From Corallococcus soli (GTDB taxonomy: Bacteria; Myxococcota; Myxococcia; Myxococcales; Myxococcaceae): DNA of 64,000 nt. The stretch is taken from positions 1,426,001-1,490,000 of the forward strand of contig NZ_JAAIYO010000001.1 of NCBI RefSeq assembly GCF_014930455.1, in the 5' to 3' direction. The translations under genes and the position numbers were made by a program. Shown here piece after piece: positions 17,293 to 26,017 of the stretch (its first letter is position 1; every line of letters begins with the position of its first letter). Under the pieces are notes generated by a model. The model searched no databases. It saw nothing but the letters and a program-made list of their open reading frames with translations, and was not told the origin of the DNA.

Positions 17293-18360
17293 TCAGGACT
17301 CGGGCAGGTGGAACGCCGGAGGCGTGGCGTTCGCCTCCGCCTCCACGAGGTCGGCGTCCTGCACGTCCTCGACGTCGGCTGCGGCGCTGACGTCGGCCGC
17401 GGCGCTGGCGCGCACGGCGGTGTCCACCGGGGACTCGCTGCTCGCGGGGGCCTCCGTCGAGGCGTCCTGCGCGGTCGCGGCCAGCTCCGGTGCCACCACG
17501 ACGCTGTCCTCGGGCGTGAAGGGCGGGGGGACCTCGGTCTGGGCCTGGGTTTCGACCTGGGCCTCGGGCGCCTCCAGCGTGAAGTCGTTCACGTCCGCCA
17601 GGAAGTCATCCGGCGGCGTGACGTTCATCGACCCTTCGGGGAAGGCGACGTCCGGCGCGCTGTCGTCCAGCGTGGCCAGGAAGTCGTCCGCGCCCGCCGT
17701 GACCTCGGAGGCGTCCATCCCGTGGGGGTCGACCTCCGCGTCGTCGGCGCCCATGTCCTCGCTCAGCGCGCGCAGCTCCTCGTCGCTCAGGCTGGACAGG
17801 TCCCCCGACTCCAGGAGGAACAGCAGGTCCTCCGCCTCCTGCGCGGAGACGGTGCGGGGCATGGTGTCCAGGTTCTGGAGCTCCCACGCGGCCGCGTCGG
17901 GCGACAGGATGTCGGACGGGTCCAGGGAGGGATCCGTCTCCACCTCCTCCGTGCCGCGCTGTGGGTTGGCCAGCCGCGCCTGCATGAGCGGTGTCGACGT
18001 GGGCATGCCCAGCCGCTGGGCATACGAGGGCGCGGACGCCTCGAACTCGCTCACGCCCGCGAAGGCGCGCAGCTGCGAGTTCTCCAGCAGGGCGGCCCGG
18101 GGTTCCGAAGCCTCCAGGCCCGCGCGCTCGCGCGCCGCGTGCGGGGCGACCTCACCGGGCCCCAGGTCCGCGAAGAGCGCGCCGTTCAGGTCGCCCTCGG
18201 CGTCCGCCTGGAAGTCGCTGTCGTCGGAGAAGCCCCGCCGCACCGGATCCACCGGCGCCAGGGGCTCCTTGCGCACCGGGGCGGTCACCTCCAGCTCGGA
18301 GGAGATGGAGTAGGCCCGCGATGTCGAGATGCCAGAACCCACGCGGCGGATGGAGGTCAT
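17293..18360 (-). CDS. Acidic low-complexity protein of unknown function
   Basis: This 355-residue protein has no signal peptide or membrane helix. It is rich in Asp, Glu and Ala, and its last 170 residues contain clusters such as DDFLATLDDSAPDV and AADVSAAADVEDVQDADLVE. The first 30 residues are basic and Ser-rich. A helical stretch (around 165-200) reads SAQEAEDLLFLLESGDLSSL. No family recognised. GC bias and codon use look coding, and the frame is bounded by a plausible ATG after GAGGAG. The 74-residue gene follows on the same strand upstream. Confidence 0.65.
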   Translation of the reverse strand: MTSIRRVGSGISTSRAYSISSELEVTAPVRKEPLAPVDPVRRGFSDDSDFQADAEGDLNGALFADLGPGEVAPHAARERAGLEASEPRAALLENSQLRAFAGVSEFEASAPSYAQRLGMPTSTPLMQARLANPQRGTEEVETDPSLDPSDILSPDAAAWELQNLDTMPRTVSAQEAEDLLFLLESGDLSSLSDEELRALSEDMGADDAEVDPHGMDASEVTAGADDFLATLDDSAPDVAFPEGSMNVTPPDDFLADVNDFTLEAPEAQVETQAQTEVPPPFTPEDSVVVAPELAATAQDASTEAPASSESPVDTAVRASAAADVSAAADVEDVQDADLVEAEANATPPAFHLPES

Positions 18361-18429
18361 GGTTCTCCTCGGGTGATGGCCCGCACGTCGGGCAGCCTCC
18401 AGATTGTCCGCCGGGCCCGGGAGGAGTTG

Positions 18430-18654
18430 CTAGGGGGCCCCCGTGGAATCCGCCTCCTCGCTCGCCGCGTGGGCCTTCTGCTCCCGGTATTCGCCGATGT
18501 GCGCGTAGACGCTCTCCGGGAAGCGCAGGTCCTGGAAGTGCCGCGCGACCATCGCGAACAACAATCGGCCGTAATGCCCGATATCTTCTCCTGCCTCCAG
18601 CGATGTGAGCAGGTGCGACATCATCCCGTTTGCCCTCAAGTCGTCGATTGCCAT
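18430..18654 (-). CDS. Small helical protein, 74 residues
   Basis: A short gene inside a longer open frame. The natural start is ATG 18654 (GAGAAGGGTGG upstream), giving a protein that begins MAIDDLRANGMMSHLLTSLE and continues AGEDIGHYGRLLFAMVARHF. I recall similar small proteins in other myxobacteria, but cannot give a function. It is all-helical, with an Ala/Glu-rich tail and no signal. It is divergent from the PP2C phosphatase region. Confidence 0.65.
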   Translation of the reverse strand: MAIDDLRANGMMSHLLTSLEAGEDIGHYGRLLFAMVARHFQDLRFPESVYAHIGEYREQKAHAASEEADSTGAP

Positions 18655-18758
18655 GGCGTCCACCCTTCTCGCGGGACTGGATTTCTGTTCAGTTTCCTCC
18701 TGCGAAGCCAGGCACGGCCGGGACCGGCGCAACGTCGGTCGGCGGACAGGGGGAGCCC

Positions 18759-18893
18759 ATGAGGCCCAGTGAAAGCGCCTCCGCGCGTCTTTCTCAGGAG
18801 AAAACCCGGCGGGGGCGCCCCGGGCGCGAAGAGACATGGCCGCTGGCCTCCCGCTTGCTGTACGGGAGCCCAGCCAGGAGGCGGCAGTCATGA
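18759..18893 (+). CDS. Candidate 44-residue ORF coupled to the PP2C gene
   Basis: ATG 18759 follows GGGGGAG and the frame ends in a TGA that overlaps the ATG of the phosphatase gene (ATGA at 18890-18893). The peptide is basic and Arg/Ser-rich (MRPSESASARLSQEKTRRGR at the N-terminus). It could be a real small protein or a leader peptide that couples translation. Its composition is not strongly protein-like, so confidence is low. Confidence 0.35.
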   Translation: MRPSESASARLSQEKTRRGRPGREETWPLASRLLYGSPARRRQS

Positions 18894-19633
18894 GATTCGA
18901 GAGCGCGGGGCAGACCCACATCGGGCGGCGACCGCACAACGAAGATGCGTACTGCGTCCTGCCCGAGCGTGGGCTGTTCGTGGTGGCGGACGGGTTGGGG
19001 GGCCAGGAGGGCGGCGAGGTGGCCAGCCAGTGCGTGGTGGACACCTTCGCGGGCTTCAGCGACCGGCTGGACCGGGACCGGGACGGCACCTGGCCGGACG
19101 CGGTGGATCCCGCCAAGAGCCGGGAGGAGAACTACCTGGCGGCCTGCACCGCGCTGGCCCAGCGCACCCTGCGTGTGCGCCGCGTGGGCAAGCTCAAGGA
19201 GATGGCCTCCACGGTGGTGGCGCTCGCGGTGGGGGACAAGGGCGCGGCGGTGGCCCACGTGGGCGACAGCCGCCTGTACCGCCTGCGCGAGGGCCGCCTG
19301 GAGTCGCTCACGCGTGACCACTCGCTCATCGAGGAGCTGCGCGCCGCCGGCCGTGAGCCTCCCGGCAACCCGGCCAACCTGCGCCACCTCATCACCCGCG
19401 CCCTGGGCACCGAGAACGCGGAGCCCACCGTGCAGCGGCTGGAGGCGCAGCCCGGGGACGTCTTCCTGCTGTGCTCGGATGGCCTCTACGAGCCGCTGGG
19501 GCCGGAGGTGCTGACGGAGCGCTTGCAGGCCTCGTCCGCGCAGGCCGCGTGTGACTCGCTCGTCTCCGCCGCCTACGAGGCGGGGGGCCGCGACAACATC
19601 ACCGCCGTCGTGCTGCGCGTCGCCGCGGCCTGA
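18890..19633 (+). CDS. PP2C-family serine/threonine protein phosphatase
   Basis: The 247-residue protein has the PP2C/Stp1 metal-binding and catalytic motifs in order: RRPHNEDAYCVLP, VVADGLGGQEGGEVAS, VAHVGDSRLYRLREG, LTRDHSL, LLCSDGLYE and GGRDNITAVVLR. It should dephosphorylate Ser/Thr targets of the many Hanks-type kinases of myxobacteria, in the cytoplasm. It has no regulatory domain. ATG 18890 is preceded by CCAGGAGG; a longer in-frame start at 18836 lacks family support. No kinase gene is adjacent. Translation may be coupled to the 44-residue ORF. Confidence 0.95.
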   Translation: MRFESAGQTHIGRRPHNEDAYCVLPERGLFVVADGLGGQEGGEVASQCVVDTFAGFSDRLDRDRDGTWPDAVDPAKSREENYLAACTALAQRTLRVRRVGKLKEMASTVVALAVGDKGAAVAHVGDSRLYRLREGRLESLTRDHSLIEELRAAGREPPGNPANLRHLITRALGTENAEPTVQRLEAQPGDVFLLCSDGLYEPLGPEVLTERLQASSAQAACDSLVSAAYEAGGRDNITAVVLRVAAA

Positions 19634-19827
19634 GCCCCCACTCGCGGTGAGGGCAGGCGGCAGGGGGTGGACCTGTCGGGTCGGAGGGCATTGCCGACCC
19701 ATACGGGCGGGTCCGCGCGGACGGAGGGGGAGTCGTCAGACACAGGGACTTCAATCCTTCGTCATTTCCAGGATATTCTGGAGCCCCCCTGCGTCACCCC
19801 CCTCCCTCGACCGAGTACCCGTTGCGT

Positions 19828-21657
19828 ATGACGCTCAGCCTTGCCGCGCGCTTGACCGCGGCGCTTTCCGCCGTGGTGATTGCCCTCACCCTTGGCACCG
19901 TGTCGCTGATGGGCTGGTCGCTGCGCTCGCGGGTGGAGGCCGAAATGGTCTCCGCGCTGGGGCGGGACGCCATGCGCTGGCAGTCGCTGAAGGACCAGGA
20001 GCTGCGGGTCCTCAAGGAGCTGGCCCGCGTGGCGGTGGCCAACCCGGCCTTCGCCAGCGAGGCGCGGCGCGCTTCCCCGGGCGGACCGGAGGCGGGGCTG
20101 CTGGCGGATCAACGCGCGCTGCTGGGCGTGGACCTGCTGGTACTCACGGGGCCGGACGGTGCGCTCGTCACGTCCACGCGGGAAGGGAGCCTGTCGGGGC
20201 TGGAGGCGGTGGTGCGGCAGCAGGCGCAGGTGCTGCTGCCGGGGGATGGCGCGCCCCTGCTGGCGGCGGCTTGGCCGCTGCGGTCCAACGGCGCCACGGT
20301 GGGCCACCTCGTGGTGGGCTCGGAGCTGGGCGCGGACGACCTGGGGCTCCTGGGCGTGGGCGGCGAGCGGCTGGAGTCGCTGCTGCACGTGGGCTCGCGG
20401 CTGGTGGCGCAGTCGGTGCACGCGGTGACGGCGCCGGCGCTGCTGTCCGCGGCGGCCTCGGGCGTGACGAACGGCGGCGCGGTGGACGTGGGGGACGTGG
20501 CCCTGCACCTGGCGCGGGTGGACGTGGGGGGCGGGGTGGAGCTGGTGCTCGCGCGCAGCGCGGCGGCGGAGTGGGCGCGGATGCGCTCCTCGCTGATGGG
20601 CGTGTTCGGCATCGGGTTGCTGGTGGCGCTGCTGGCGGGCGGGGGCGTCTTCCTGCTGGTGCGGCGGATGATGGCGCCCCTGAACGCGCTGACGGCGGCG
20701 GCGGCCCGGGTGGTGGCGGAAGGGGACTTCAGCGGCACGCTGGAGGTCCACTCCAAGGATGAGATTGGACAGCTGGCCACGTCCTTCGGGGACATGATGG
20801 CGCGGCTGCGCGCGGTGCTGCTGGCGCTCAAGAACTCCGCGCAGGAGCTGGAGGCGACGGCGCTGGAGCTGGCCACGTCCGCGTCGGACCAGAACCTGGC
20901 GGTGACGCGGCAGGCGGCGGCGCTGCACCAGACGCAGATCGCCGCGCGGCAGCTCCAGGAGAGCTCCCGGGCAGCGGCGCAGCGGGCCACGGGCGTGCTG
21001 CGCGAGGCGGAGAAGGCGGGCGCGGTGGGCCAGGCGGGCGAGTCCGCGGTGGCGGGCAGCGTCGGGGGCCTGACGCACATCCGCTCCCAGGTGGAGCGCA
21101 TCTCCAGCACGGTGTCGGAGCTGCGCCAGCGCACGCGGCAGGTGGGGGACATCACCGGCACGGTGAAGGACCTGGCGGACCAGTCCAACGTGCTGGCGCT
21201 CAACGCGGCCATCGAGGCGGCGCGCAGCGGCGAGTCGGGGCGGGCGTTCGCGGTGGTGGCGCGGCAGATGCGTTCGCTGGCGGACCAGTCCGCGACGGCG
21301 ACGTCGCGCGTGCAGTCCATCCTCGGCGACATCGGCCGGGCCATCTCCGAAGCGGTGAAGACGAGCGAGGGCGGGTCGCGCGAGGTGGAGGGCGGCCTGG
21401 ACCAGGCAAGGGCGGCGGGCGAGAGCCTGCGCGCGCTGGCCACGGTCATCCAGAACAACAGCGAGTCCGTGAAGAGCATCGCGGACATGGTGAGCCAGCA
21501 GGACGCGGGCATCGCGGAGCTGTTCGCCGCGCTGAGCGACCTAACGCGCCTGGCGGATGAGACGGTGGAGCGCGTGGCCACGAGCGCCGTGGCCGCCGCG
21601 CGCCTGACCACCGCGTCCCACGAGGTGAGCACCATCGTGGGGCAGTACCGGGTGTGA
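19828..21657 (+). CDS. Methyl-accepting chemotaxis protein, single periplasmic sensor
   Basis: The 609-residue protein has TM1 (residues about 8-32), a periplasmic sensor of about 225 residues that looks like a single Cache domain, TM2 (about 255-278), a HAMP domain (to about 330) and a coiled-coil signalling domain. The hairpin tip region reads DQSNVLALNAAIEAARSGES-GRAFAVVARQMRSLADQS, where the usual ADEVR is ARQMR. It signals to a CheA/CheW array, possibly one of the several Che systems of myxobacteria. Start: ATG 19828, two codons after a TTG at 19822. No che genes are adjacent, so this is an orphan receptor. Confidence 0.93.
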   Translation: MTLSLAARLTAALSAVVIALTLGTVSLMGWSLRSRVEAEMVSALGRDAMRWQSLKDQELRVLKELARVAVANPAFASEARRASPGGPEAGLLADQRALLGVDLLVLTGPDGALVTSTREGSLSGLEAVVRQQAQVLLPGDGAPLLAAAWPLRSNGATVGHLVVGSELGADDLGLLGVGGERLESLLHVGSRLVAQSVHAVTAPALLSAAASGVTNGGAVDVGDVALHLARVDVGGGVELVLARSAAAEWARMRSSLMGVFGIGLLVALLAGGGVFLLVRRMMAPLNALTAAAARVVAEGDFSGTLEVHSKDEIGQLATSFGDMMARLRAVLLALKNSAQELEATALELATSASDQNLAVTRQAAALHQTQIAARQLQESSRAAAQRATGVLREAEKAGAVGQAGESAVAGSVGGLTHIRSQVERISSTVSELRQRTRQVGDITGTVKDLADQSNVLALNAAIEAARSGESGRAFAVVARQMRSLADQSATATSRVQSILGDIGRAISEAVKTSEGGSREVEGGLDQARAAGESLRALATVIQNNSESVKSIADMVSQQDAGIAELFAALSDLTRLADETVERVATSAVAAARLTTASHEVSTIVGQYRV

Positions 21658-21712
21658 CGCCCGGCCGGGGCGGGGCGCGCGGCCCACCGCCCCGACGTGC
21701 CGTGGCGGCCCG

Positions 21713-22477
21713 CTACCCGGCTTCGCCGCCGTCGATGGCGTAGGCCGCGCCGGTGATGGCGCCCGCCGCCTCCGAGGCGAGGAAGAGGCACACCGCCGCG
21801 ACCTCCTCCGGCTGGATGATGCGGCCCATCGCGTTCATCGCCGCCAGGGCCTCGCGCGCCTGCTCCTCGCTGCGGCCCGTCGTCTTGGAGATGGCCGCGG
21901 TGGCGCCGGCGAACATGTCCGTCTCCACCCAGCCCGGGTTCACGTTGTTCACCGTGACGTTCTTGCGCGCGTACTCCACCGCCAGCGCGCGCGTCAGGCC
22001 CAGCAGCGCGTGCTTGGACGCGCAGTACGCGGACGTGTACTTCGCCCCGCGCGTCGCGGTGATGGACCCGATGTTGATGACCCGTCCGCCGCCCGCCGCC
22101 ACCATCGCTGGCATCAGCTCCCGGCACAGGATGAACGGCGCCGTCACGTTCACCGCCATCACCTTCGCCAGGTCCGCCGTGCTCGTCTTCGTCAGCGGCG
22201 CGGACACCGTGATGCCCGCGTTGTTCACCAGCACCCGGGGCGCGCCGTCCGCCAGGATGACCTTGCACGCCGCGAGCAGCGCGGACTCGTCCGCCACGTC
22301 CACCGCGTGCGTGCGGATGCGCTCGCCGCCCTCCTTGCGCAGGGCCTCCAGCGACGCCTCGGAGCGCGCCAGCGCCCACACGTCATGGCCCTCGCGCGCG
22401 AACGCCAGGGACACCGCGCGGCCAATGCCCCGGCTGGCGCCCGTCACCACCACCGTCTTCTTCGTCTCGCTTGCCAT
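21713..22477 (-). CDS. FabG-like SDR (3-oxoacyl-reductase or related)
   Basis: The 254-residue protein is a classical SDR: TGASRGIG (12-19), NNAG (85-88), S138 and Y151-x3-K155 (YCASK), ending in the family signature G-A-AYAIDGG. The closest pattern is 3-oxoacyl-ACP reductase or acetoacetyl-CoA/cyclic alcohol reductases. ATG 22477 is the family start; the longer in-frame extension to 22789 is not supported. It is convergent with the MCP gene (55 bp gap). The substrate cannot be fixed, and no fatty acid synthesis genes lie next to it. Confidence 0.9.
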   Translation of the reverse strand: MASETKKTVVVTGASRGIGRAVSLAFAREGHDVWALARSEASLEALRKEGGERIRTHAVDVADESALLAACKVILADGAPRVLVNNAGITVSAPLTKTSTADLAKVMAVNVTAPFILCRELMPAMVAAGGGRVINIGSITATRGAKYTSAYCASKHALLGLTRALAVEYARKNVTVNNVNPGWVETDMFAGATAAISKTTGRSEEQAREALAAMNAMGRIIQPEEVAAVCLFLASEAAGAITGAAYAIDGGEAG

Positions 22478-22746
22478 GGGCCGGCAGCATAGCCCCGCGC
22501 CCGCCCTGCGTTGACGCGCGTTCGCGTCGCCAGCGGCCCCGTCCCATTCCCCGCAGTCCTCCCTCCGACCCGGATATTCCGCCGCTCGCGATATGCGCGG
22601 GCCGGCCGGGCGTTTCCTCAAGCAGCAGCGCCCGCCGGTCCCAGGGAAGTTCGTGGCCGGCGGTTTCCTCAGTCCCCCCCTGACGAAAGGGTTCCCGCCT
22701 CCATGCGCCCAACGCATGACGACGGGAGCGCTTTGCCCGAGGCACC

Positions 22747-23757
22747 ATGAGCGTGAAGTCCCTTGAGCGTGGCCTGTTGGTCGTTGCATCCCTGCTGGCG
22801 TCCACCCAGTCCTTCGCGGCGCCGCCCACCGGGGCCTCCGTCAACCCGCGCGTCCTGGGCACGCGCGCCATCGTCGCGTGCGACGCCGTGGAGAAGTCCT
22901 GCGGCGTGGCCAGCATCTCCTTCCCCGCGGGCATCAGCGGCCTGGTGCCCTACGGCCGCCCGGACATCGCGGTGGCCACCATGTTCTACCCCTCGGTGGA
23001 TGACGCGGAGGCCATCATCGCCCGCACGGACGCGGGCGACACGGCCCAGACCGCCGTGGACTACGTGTTCAGCGTGGATCCGTACGCGGACTACCGCCAG
23101 CTCGCCGCGGTGAAGCTCAACCCCAACGGCACCATCACGGTGGGCCAGAAGACCGGCGCGGAGAACGCCCCGGAACGCTGCGCCGTGAAGGGCGCCACCT
23201 TCGTGGTGCAGGCCAACAACCAGACTTCCCCGCTCATCTGCGACGCGATGGCCTTGGGCTTCAAGAATGCCAAGGGAAGCCTGCCGCAGCGGCTGCTCGC
23301 GTCGCTCAAGTTGGGGGCCCGCGAGGGGAGGGATCGCAACGGCGAGCGCTCCGGCGTCATCCGCGTCTGGACCTCGGAGAACGAATCGACCTTCTACACG
23401 AAGGTGCTGGCGGACGCCGTCGTGCACAACAGCAGGACCGCGCTGCATGACCTGGACGTGGAGATGAACCGCTACCAGGCGGGCATCGCCGCGCCGTACG
23501 CGTCGGACCTCATCCCGCTCGACGCGGCGACCGCGAAGACCGTGAAGAACGCGCTGAGCAAGACGGGGCATTACACCGGTGTCGTGGACGGGACCTGGAG
23601 CGACGCCGCCGAGCAGGCGCTGTCTGACTTCAACTGGAGCACCCTCTTCTTCCTCAAGCCCACGGTGGTGGTGGGCGGCCAGCGGAAGATCGATGGTCCG
23701 CTGGTCAACTTCCTGCGCGACGCGGACCCGAAGGCGCTCATGGCCGGGGGCGAGTGA
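22747..23757 (+). CDS. Secreted DUF1028 protein with C-terminal peptidoglycan-binding-like domain
   Basis: The 336-residue protein has a signal peptide (cleavage near SFA-AP, residue 25). The body matches the DUF1028 (Ntn-hydrolase-like) layout: ARAIVACDAVEKSCGVA-type opening, DAGDTAQTAVDYVFSVDPYA, DYRQLAAVKLNPNG and the G-R-D-x-x-G-E-R-S-G stretch. The last 90 residues, after a linker, look like the peptidoglycan-binding-like domain often fused to DUF1028 (KTVKNALSKTGHYTGVVDGT). The usual N-terminal TxSIVA motif is altered here. It may act on or bind the cell wall. No confirmed enzyme activity is known for the family. Confidence 0.75.
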   Translation: MSVKSLERGLLVVASLLASTQSFAAPPTGASVNPRVLGTRAIVACDAVEKSCGVASISFPAGISGLVPYGRPDIAVATMFYPSVDDAEAIIARTDAGDTAQTAVDYVFSVDPYADYRQLAAVKLNPNGTITVGQKTGAENAPERCAVKGATFVVQANNQTSPLICDAMALGFKNAKGSLPQRLLASLKLGAREGRDRNGERSGVIRVWTSENESTFYTKVLADAVVHNSRTALHDLDVEMNRYQAGIAAPYASDLIPLDAATAKTVKNALSKTGHYTGVVDGTWSDAAEQALSDFNWSTLFFLKPTVVVGGQRKIDGPLVNFLRDADPKALMAGGE

Positions 23758-23810
23758 CGCAGCGCGCGCGGGTTTGACGGCTCCGGGAGTGCGACGTTAA
23801 GCACCCCGGC

Positions 23811-24992
23811 ATGCCCCGCGCCGACATCACCGACCTGTTCCGCATCGACGACCTGCTGTCCGCCGACGAGAAGGCCGCCCGCGACTCCGTGGCCCGCTTC
23901 GTGGACTCGGAGGTGCTGCCCATCATCGGGCGGCACTTCCGGGACGGCACCTTCCCCGCGCACCTGGTGCCGGGGCTCGCGGAGCTGGGCGTGCTGGGCG
24001 CGAACCTCCAGGGGTACGGCTGCGCGGGGATGAACACCGTCAGCTACGGGCTCATCCTCCAGGAACTGGAGCGGGGGGACTCCGGCCTGCGCAGCTTCGC
24101 GTCCGTGCAGGGCTCGCTGTGCATGTTCCCCATCCAAGCGTTCGGCAGCGAGGAGCAGAAGGCGCGCTTCCTGCCGGACATGGCGAAGGGAAGGCTCATC
24201 GGCTGCTTCGGCCTCACGGAGCCGGACTTCGGCTCCAACCCCGGCGGCATGCGCGCCCGCGCCCGCAAGGACGGGGACACCTGGGTGCTCAACGGCACCA
24301 AGGCGTGGATTACGAACGGCTCCATCGCGGACGTCGCGGTGGTGTGGGCGAAGACGGAGGACGGCGGCGCGGAGTCCGTGCGCGGCTTCCTGGTGGAGAA
24401 GGGCACGCCGGGCTTCAGCGCCCGGGAGATTCCCGGCAAGTTCTCCCTGCGCGCGTCGCTCACGAGCGAGCTGTCCTTCCAGGACGTGCGCGTGCCCGAG
24501 CGCAACGTGCTGCCCGGCGTCGTGGGCCTGAAGGGGCCGCTGTCGTGCCTCAACAACGCCCGGGCCGGCATCGCGTTCGCGGTGACGGGCGCGGCCATCG
24601 CCTGCTTCGAGGGCGCGCGTGAGTACGCTCTGTCCCGCGCGCAGTTCGACGGCAAGTCCATCGCCGGCTACCAGCTCACGCAGGAGAAGCTGGCGGACAT
24701 GCTCCAGGAGATCGTCAAGGCGCAGCTGCTGGGCTTGCGGCTCGCGCGCCTCAAGGACGAGGGGAAGAGCACCCCCGTGATGGTGAGCCTGGCCAAGCGC
24801 AACAACGTGAAGAGCGCGCTGGAGATCGCCCGCGTGGCCCGGAGCATCTACGGCGCCAACGGCATCACGGATGACTACCCGCCGGTGCGCCACATGCTCA
24901 ACCTGGAGAGCGTCTTCACCTACGAGGGCACCCACGAGGTGCACACCCTGGTGCTGGGCAAGGCCATCACCGGCATCGACGCGTTCGGCTGA
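23811..24992 (+). CDS. gcdH: Glutaryl-CoA dehydrogenase
   Basis: The 393-residue flavoprotein is full length and follows glutaryl-CoA dehydrogenase closely: SGLRSFASVQGSLCMFPIQA with the substrate-binding Arg, GCFGLTEPDFGSNPGGM, WITNG at the FAD site, and the catalytic base E372 in TYEGTHEVHTLVLGKAITGI. The reaction is oxidative decarboxylation of glutaryl-CoA to crotonyl-CoA in lysine/tryptophan breakdown, with electrons passed to ETF. ATG 23811 lies 53 bp after the DUF1028 gene. Isovaleryl- or other acyl-CoA dehydrogenases are less likely because of the YEGTHE-HTL-LG pattern. Confidence 0.93.
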   Translation: MPRADITDLFRIDDLLSADEKAARDSVARFVDSEVLPIIGRHFRDGTFPAHLVPGLAELGVLGANLQGYGCAGMNTVSYGLILQELERGDSGLRSFASVQGSLCMFPIQAFGSEEQKARFLPDMAKGRLIGCFGLTEPDFGSNPGGMRARARKDGDTWVLNGTKAWITNGSIADVAVVWAKTEDGGAESVRGFLVEKGTPGFSAREIPGKFSLRASLTSELSFQDVRVPERNVLPGVVGLKGPLSCLNNARAGIAFAVTGAAIACFEGAREYALSRAQFDGKSIAGYQLTQEKLADMLQEIVKAQLLGLRLARLKDEGKSTPVMVSLAKRNNVKSALEIARVARSIYGANGITDDYPPVRHMLNLESVFTYEGTHEVHTLVLGKAITGIDAFG

Positions 24993-25065
24993 GCGGCGCC
25001 GGCGGTGCGGGGGCCGCCCCTCCCCCCGCTCCCGGACGGGAGGAGGGGAGGGCACGGGAAGGGAC

Positions 25066-25968
25066 TCAGGACTGCGTGCCGCCTTCGGAGCCGGTGTCCG
25101 GCTCGGAGGGCGTGGACTCGGCTTCGGCGGGGGCCTCGTCGTCCTCGGACGCGTCGTCGGCCGCGGCGGCCTCCGGCTCGTCGGGGATTTCGGGCGCGGT
25201 GCCAGCGGCCTCGGCGGCCTGCTGCGCCTTGAGCTGCTCGTCGTTCATGAAGCCGACGGGGCTCTCCTTGCGGTTGAAGAAGCGCACGGCCTTGGCGGAC
25301 AGCTGGAACATCTGCTCGGCCGCGGCGGCGGGCACGAGCGAGTGCTCGATCTGCGCGGGCTCCGGGCGCTCCACCACGCCCAGCTCGCCTTCCTCCAACT
25401 GCTTGGCCTGGGTGGGGGACAGGTCCATGCGGCGCAGCTTCCCCTTGCGCGTCATGAAGTAGAACGTCGTCTCCCCGGGCTCCTGGGGCACCTGGGAGCC
25501 CAGCACCAGCTCGCGCAGGGCCCGGTCCAGCTCCACCTGCTTCTTGGACTCGGCGCGCTGGTAGGCCTTGGAGCCCGGCAGGGGCGGCAGCTTGGGGATG
25601 GGCTTGTCGGTGGTCGCGCCCGGACGGCCGGAGGCGGCGAACCCGCCCTGCGGTCCCCGGAAGCCTCCACCCTCGCGGCGCGGCGGGCCTCCAGCGCCCT
25701 GGCGCGGGGGAGCCCCACCGCCCTCACGGCGCGGCGGGCCTCCCGCACCCTGGCGCGGCGGACCTCCGCGGTCGTCTCGACGCGGCGGGCCTCCCGATGT
25801 CCGGTTCTCATCACGTCCCCGGTGGGCGGGGGCGCGTGGAGCGCTCCCCCGGCTGTCCTCGGGGGAAGAGGCCGGGCGTCGCGGAGGCGCAGGAGAAGAC
25901 TCGGTCTTCTTGGCCTGCTCCTCGGAGACGAGGCCCGCTTTCAACAACTTGTCTCGCAGGTTCTGCAT
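25066..25968 (-). CDS. DUF2058-like protein with RGG/PPR-type arginine-glycine tract
   Basis: The 300-residue protein starts MQNLRDKLLKAGLVSEEQAK, the DUF2058/YaiL opening. The DUF2058 C-terminal half is also present (TTFYFMTRKGKLRRMDLSPT, LVPAAAAEQMFQLSAKAVRF). Between them, residues about 55-110 are an expansion of GG-P-P-R-R-(D/E) repeats (GGPPRRDDRG, GGPPRQGA, GGAPPRQGAG) of RGG-like nature, typical of RNA-binding or phase-separating tracts. The C-terminus is a highly acidic tail (about 240-300). It is divergent from the lipoprotein gene at 26074. Confidence 0.75.
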   Translation of the reverse strand: MQNLRDKLLKAGLVSEEQAKKTESSPAPPRRPASSPEDSRGSAPRAPAHRGRDENRTSGGPPRRDDRGGPPRQGAGGPPRREGGGAPPRQGAGGPPRREGGGFRGPQGGFAASGRPGATTDKPIPKLPPLPGSKAYQRAESKKQVELDRALRELVLGSQVPQEPGETTFYFMTRKGKLRRMDLSPTQAKQLEEGELGVVERPEPAQIEHSLVPAAAAEQMFQLSAKAVRFFNRKESPVGFMNDEQLKAQQAAEAAGTAPEIPDEPEAAAADDASEDDEAPAEAESTPSEPDTGSEGGTQS

Positions 25969-25986
25969 GGGTTGGGCGTTCTATCC

Positions 25987-26017
25987 CTTGCACGGCTGCA
26001 CGCAAGCCACCGCTTGC
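25987..26017. promoter_or_regulatory. GCTTGC/GCAAGC palindrome cluster in a divergent promoter region
   Basis: GCAAGC (26002-26007) and GCTTGC (26012-26017) form a perfect 6-bp inverted repeat around CACC, and a further CTTGC lies at 25987-25991. The cluster is midway between the divergent starts of the DUF2058 gene (25968) and the lipoprotein gene (26074). It is a candidate shared operator; no factor can be named. Confidence 0.35.

Noticed and set aside
22594-22672. Near-direct repeat GGCCGGGCGTTTCCTCA / GGCCGGCGGTTTCCTCA
   Set aside because: Two short imperfect copies in GC-rich intergenic DNA between a FabG-like gene and the DUF1028 gene; no symmetry or extra copies to support a function.
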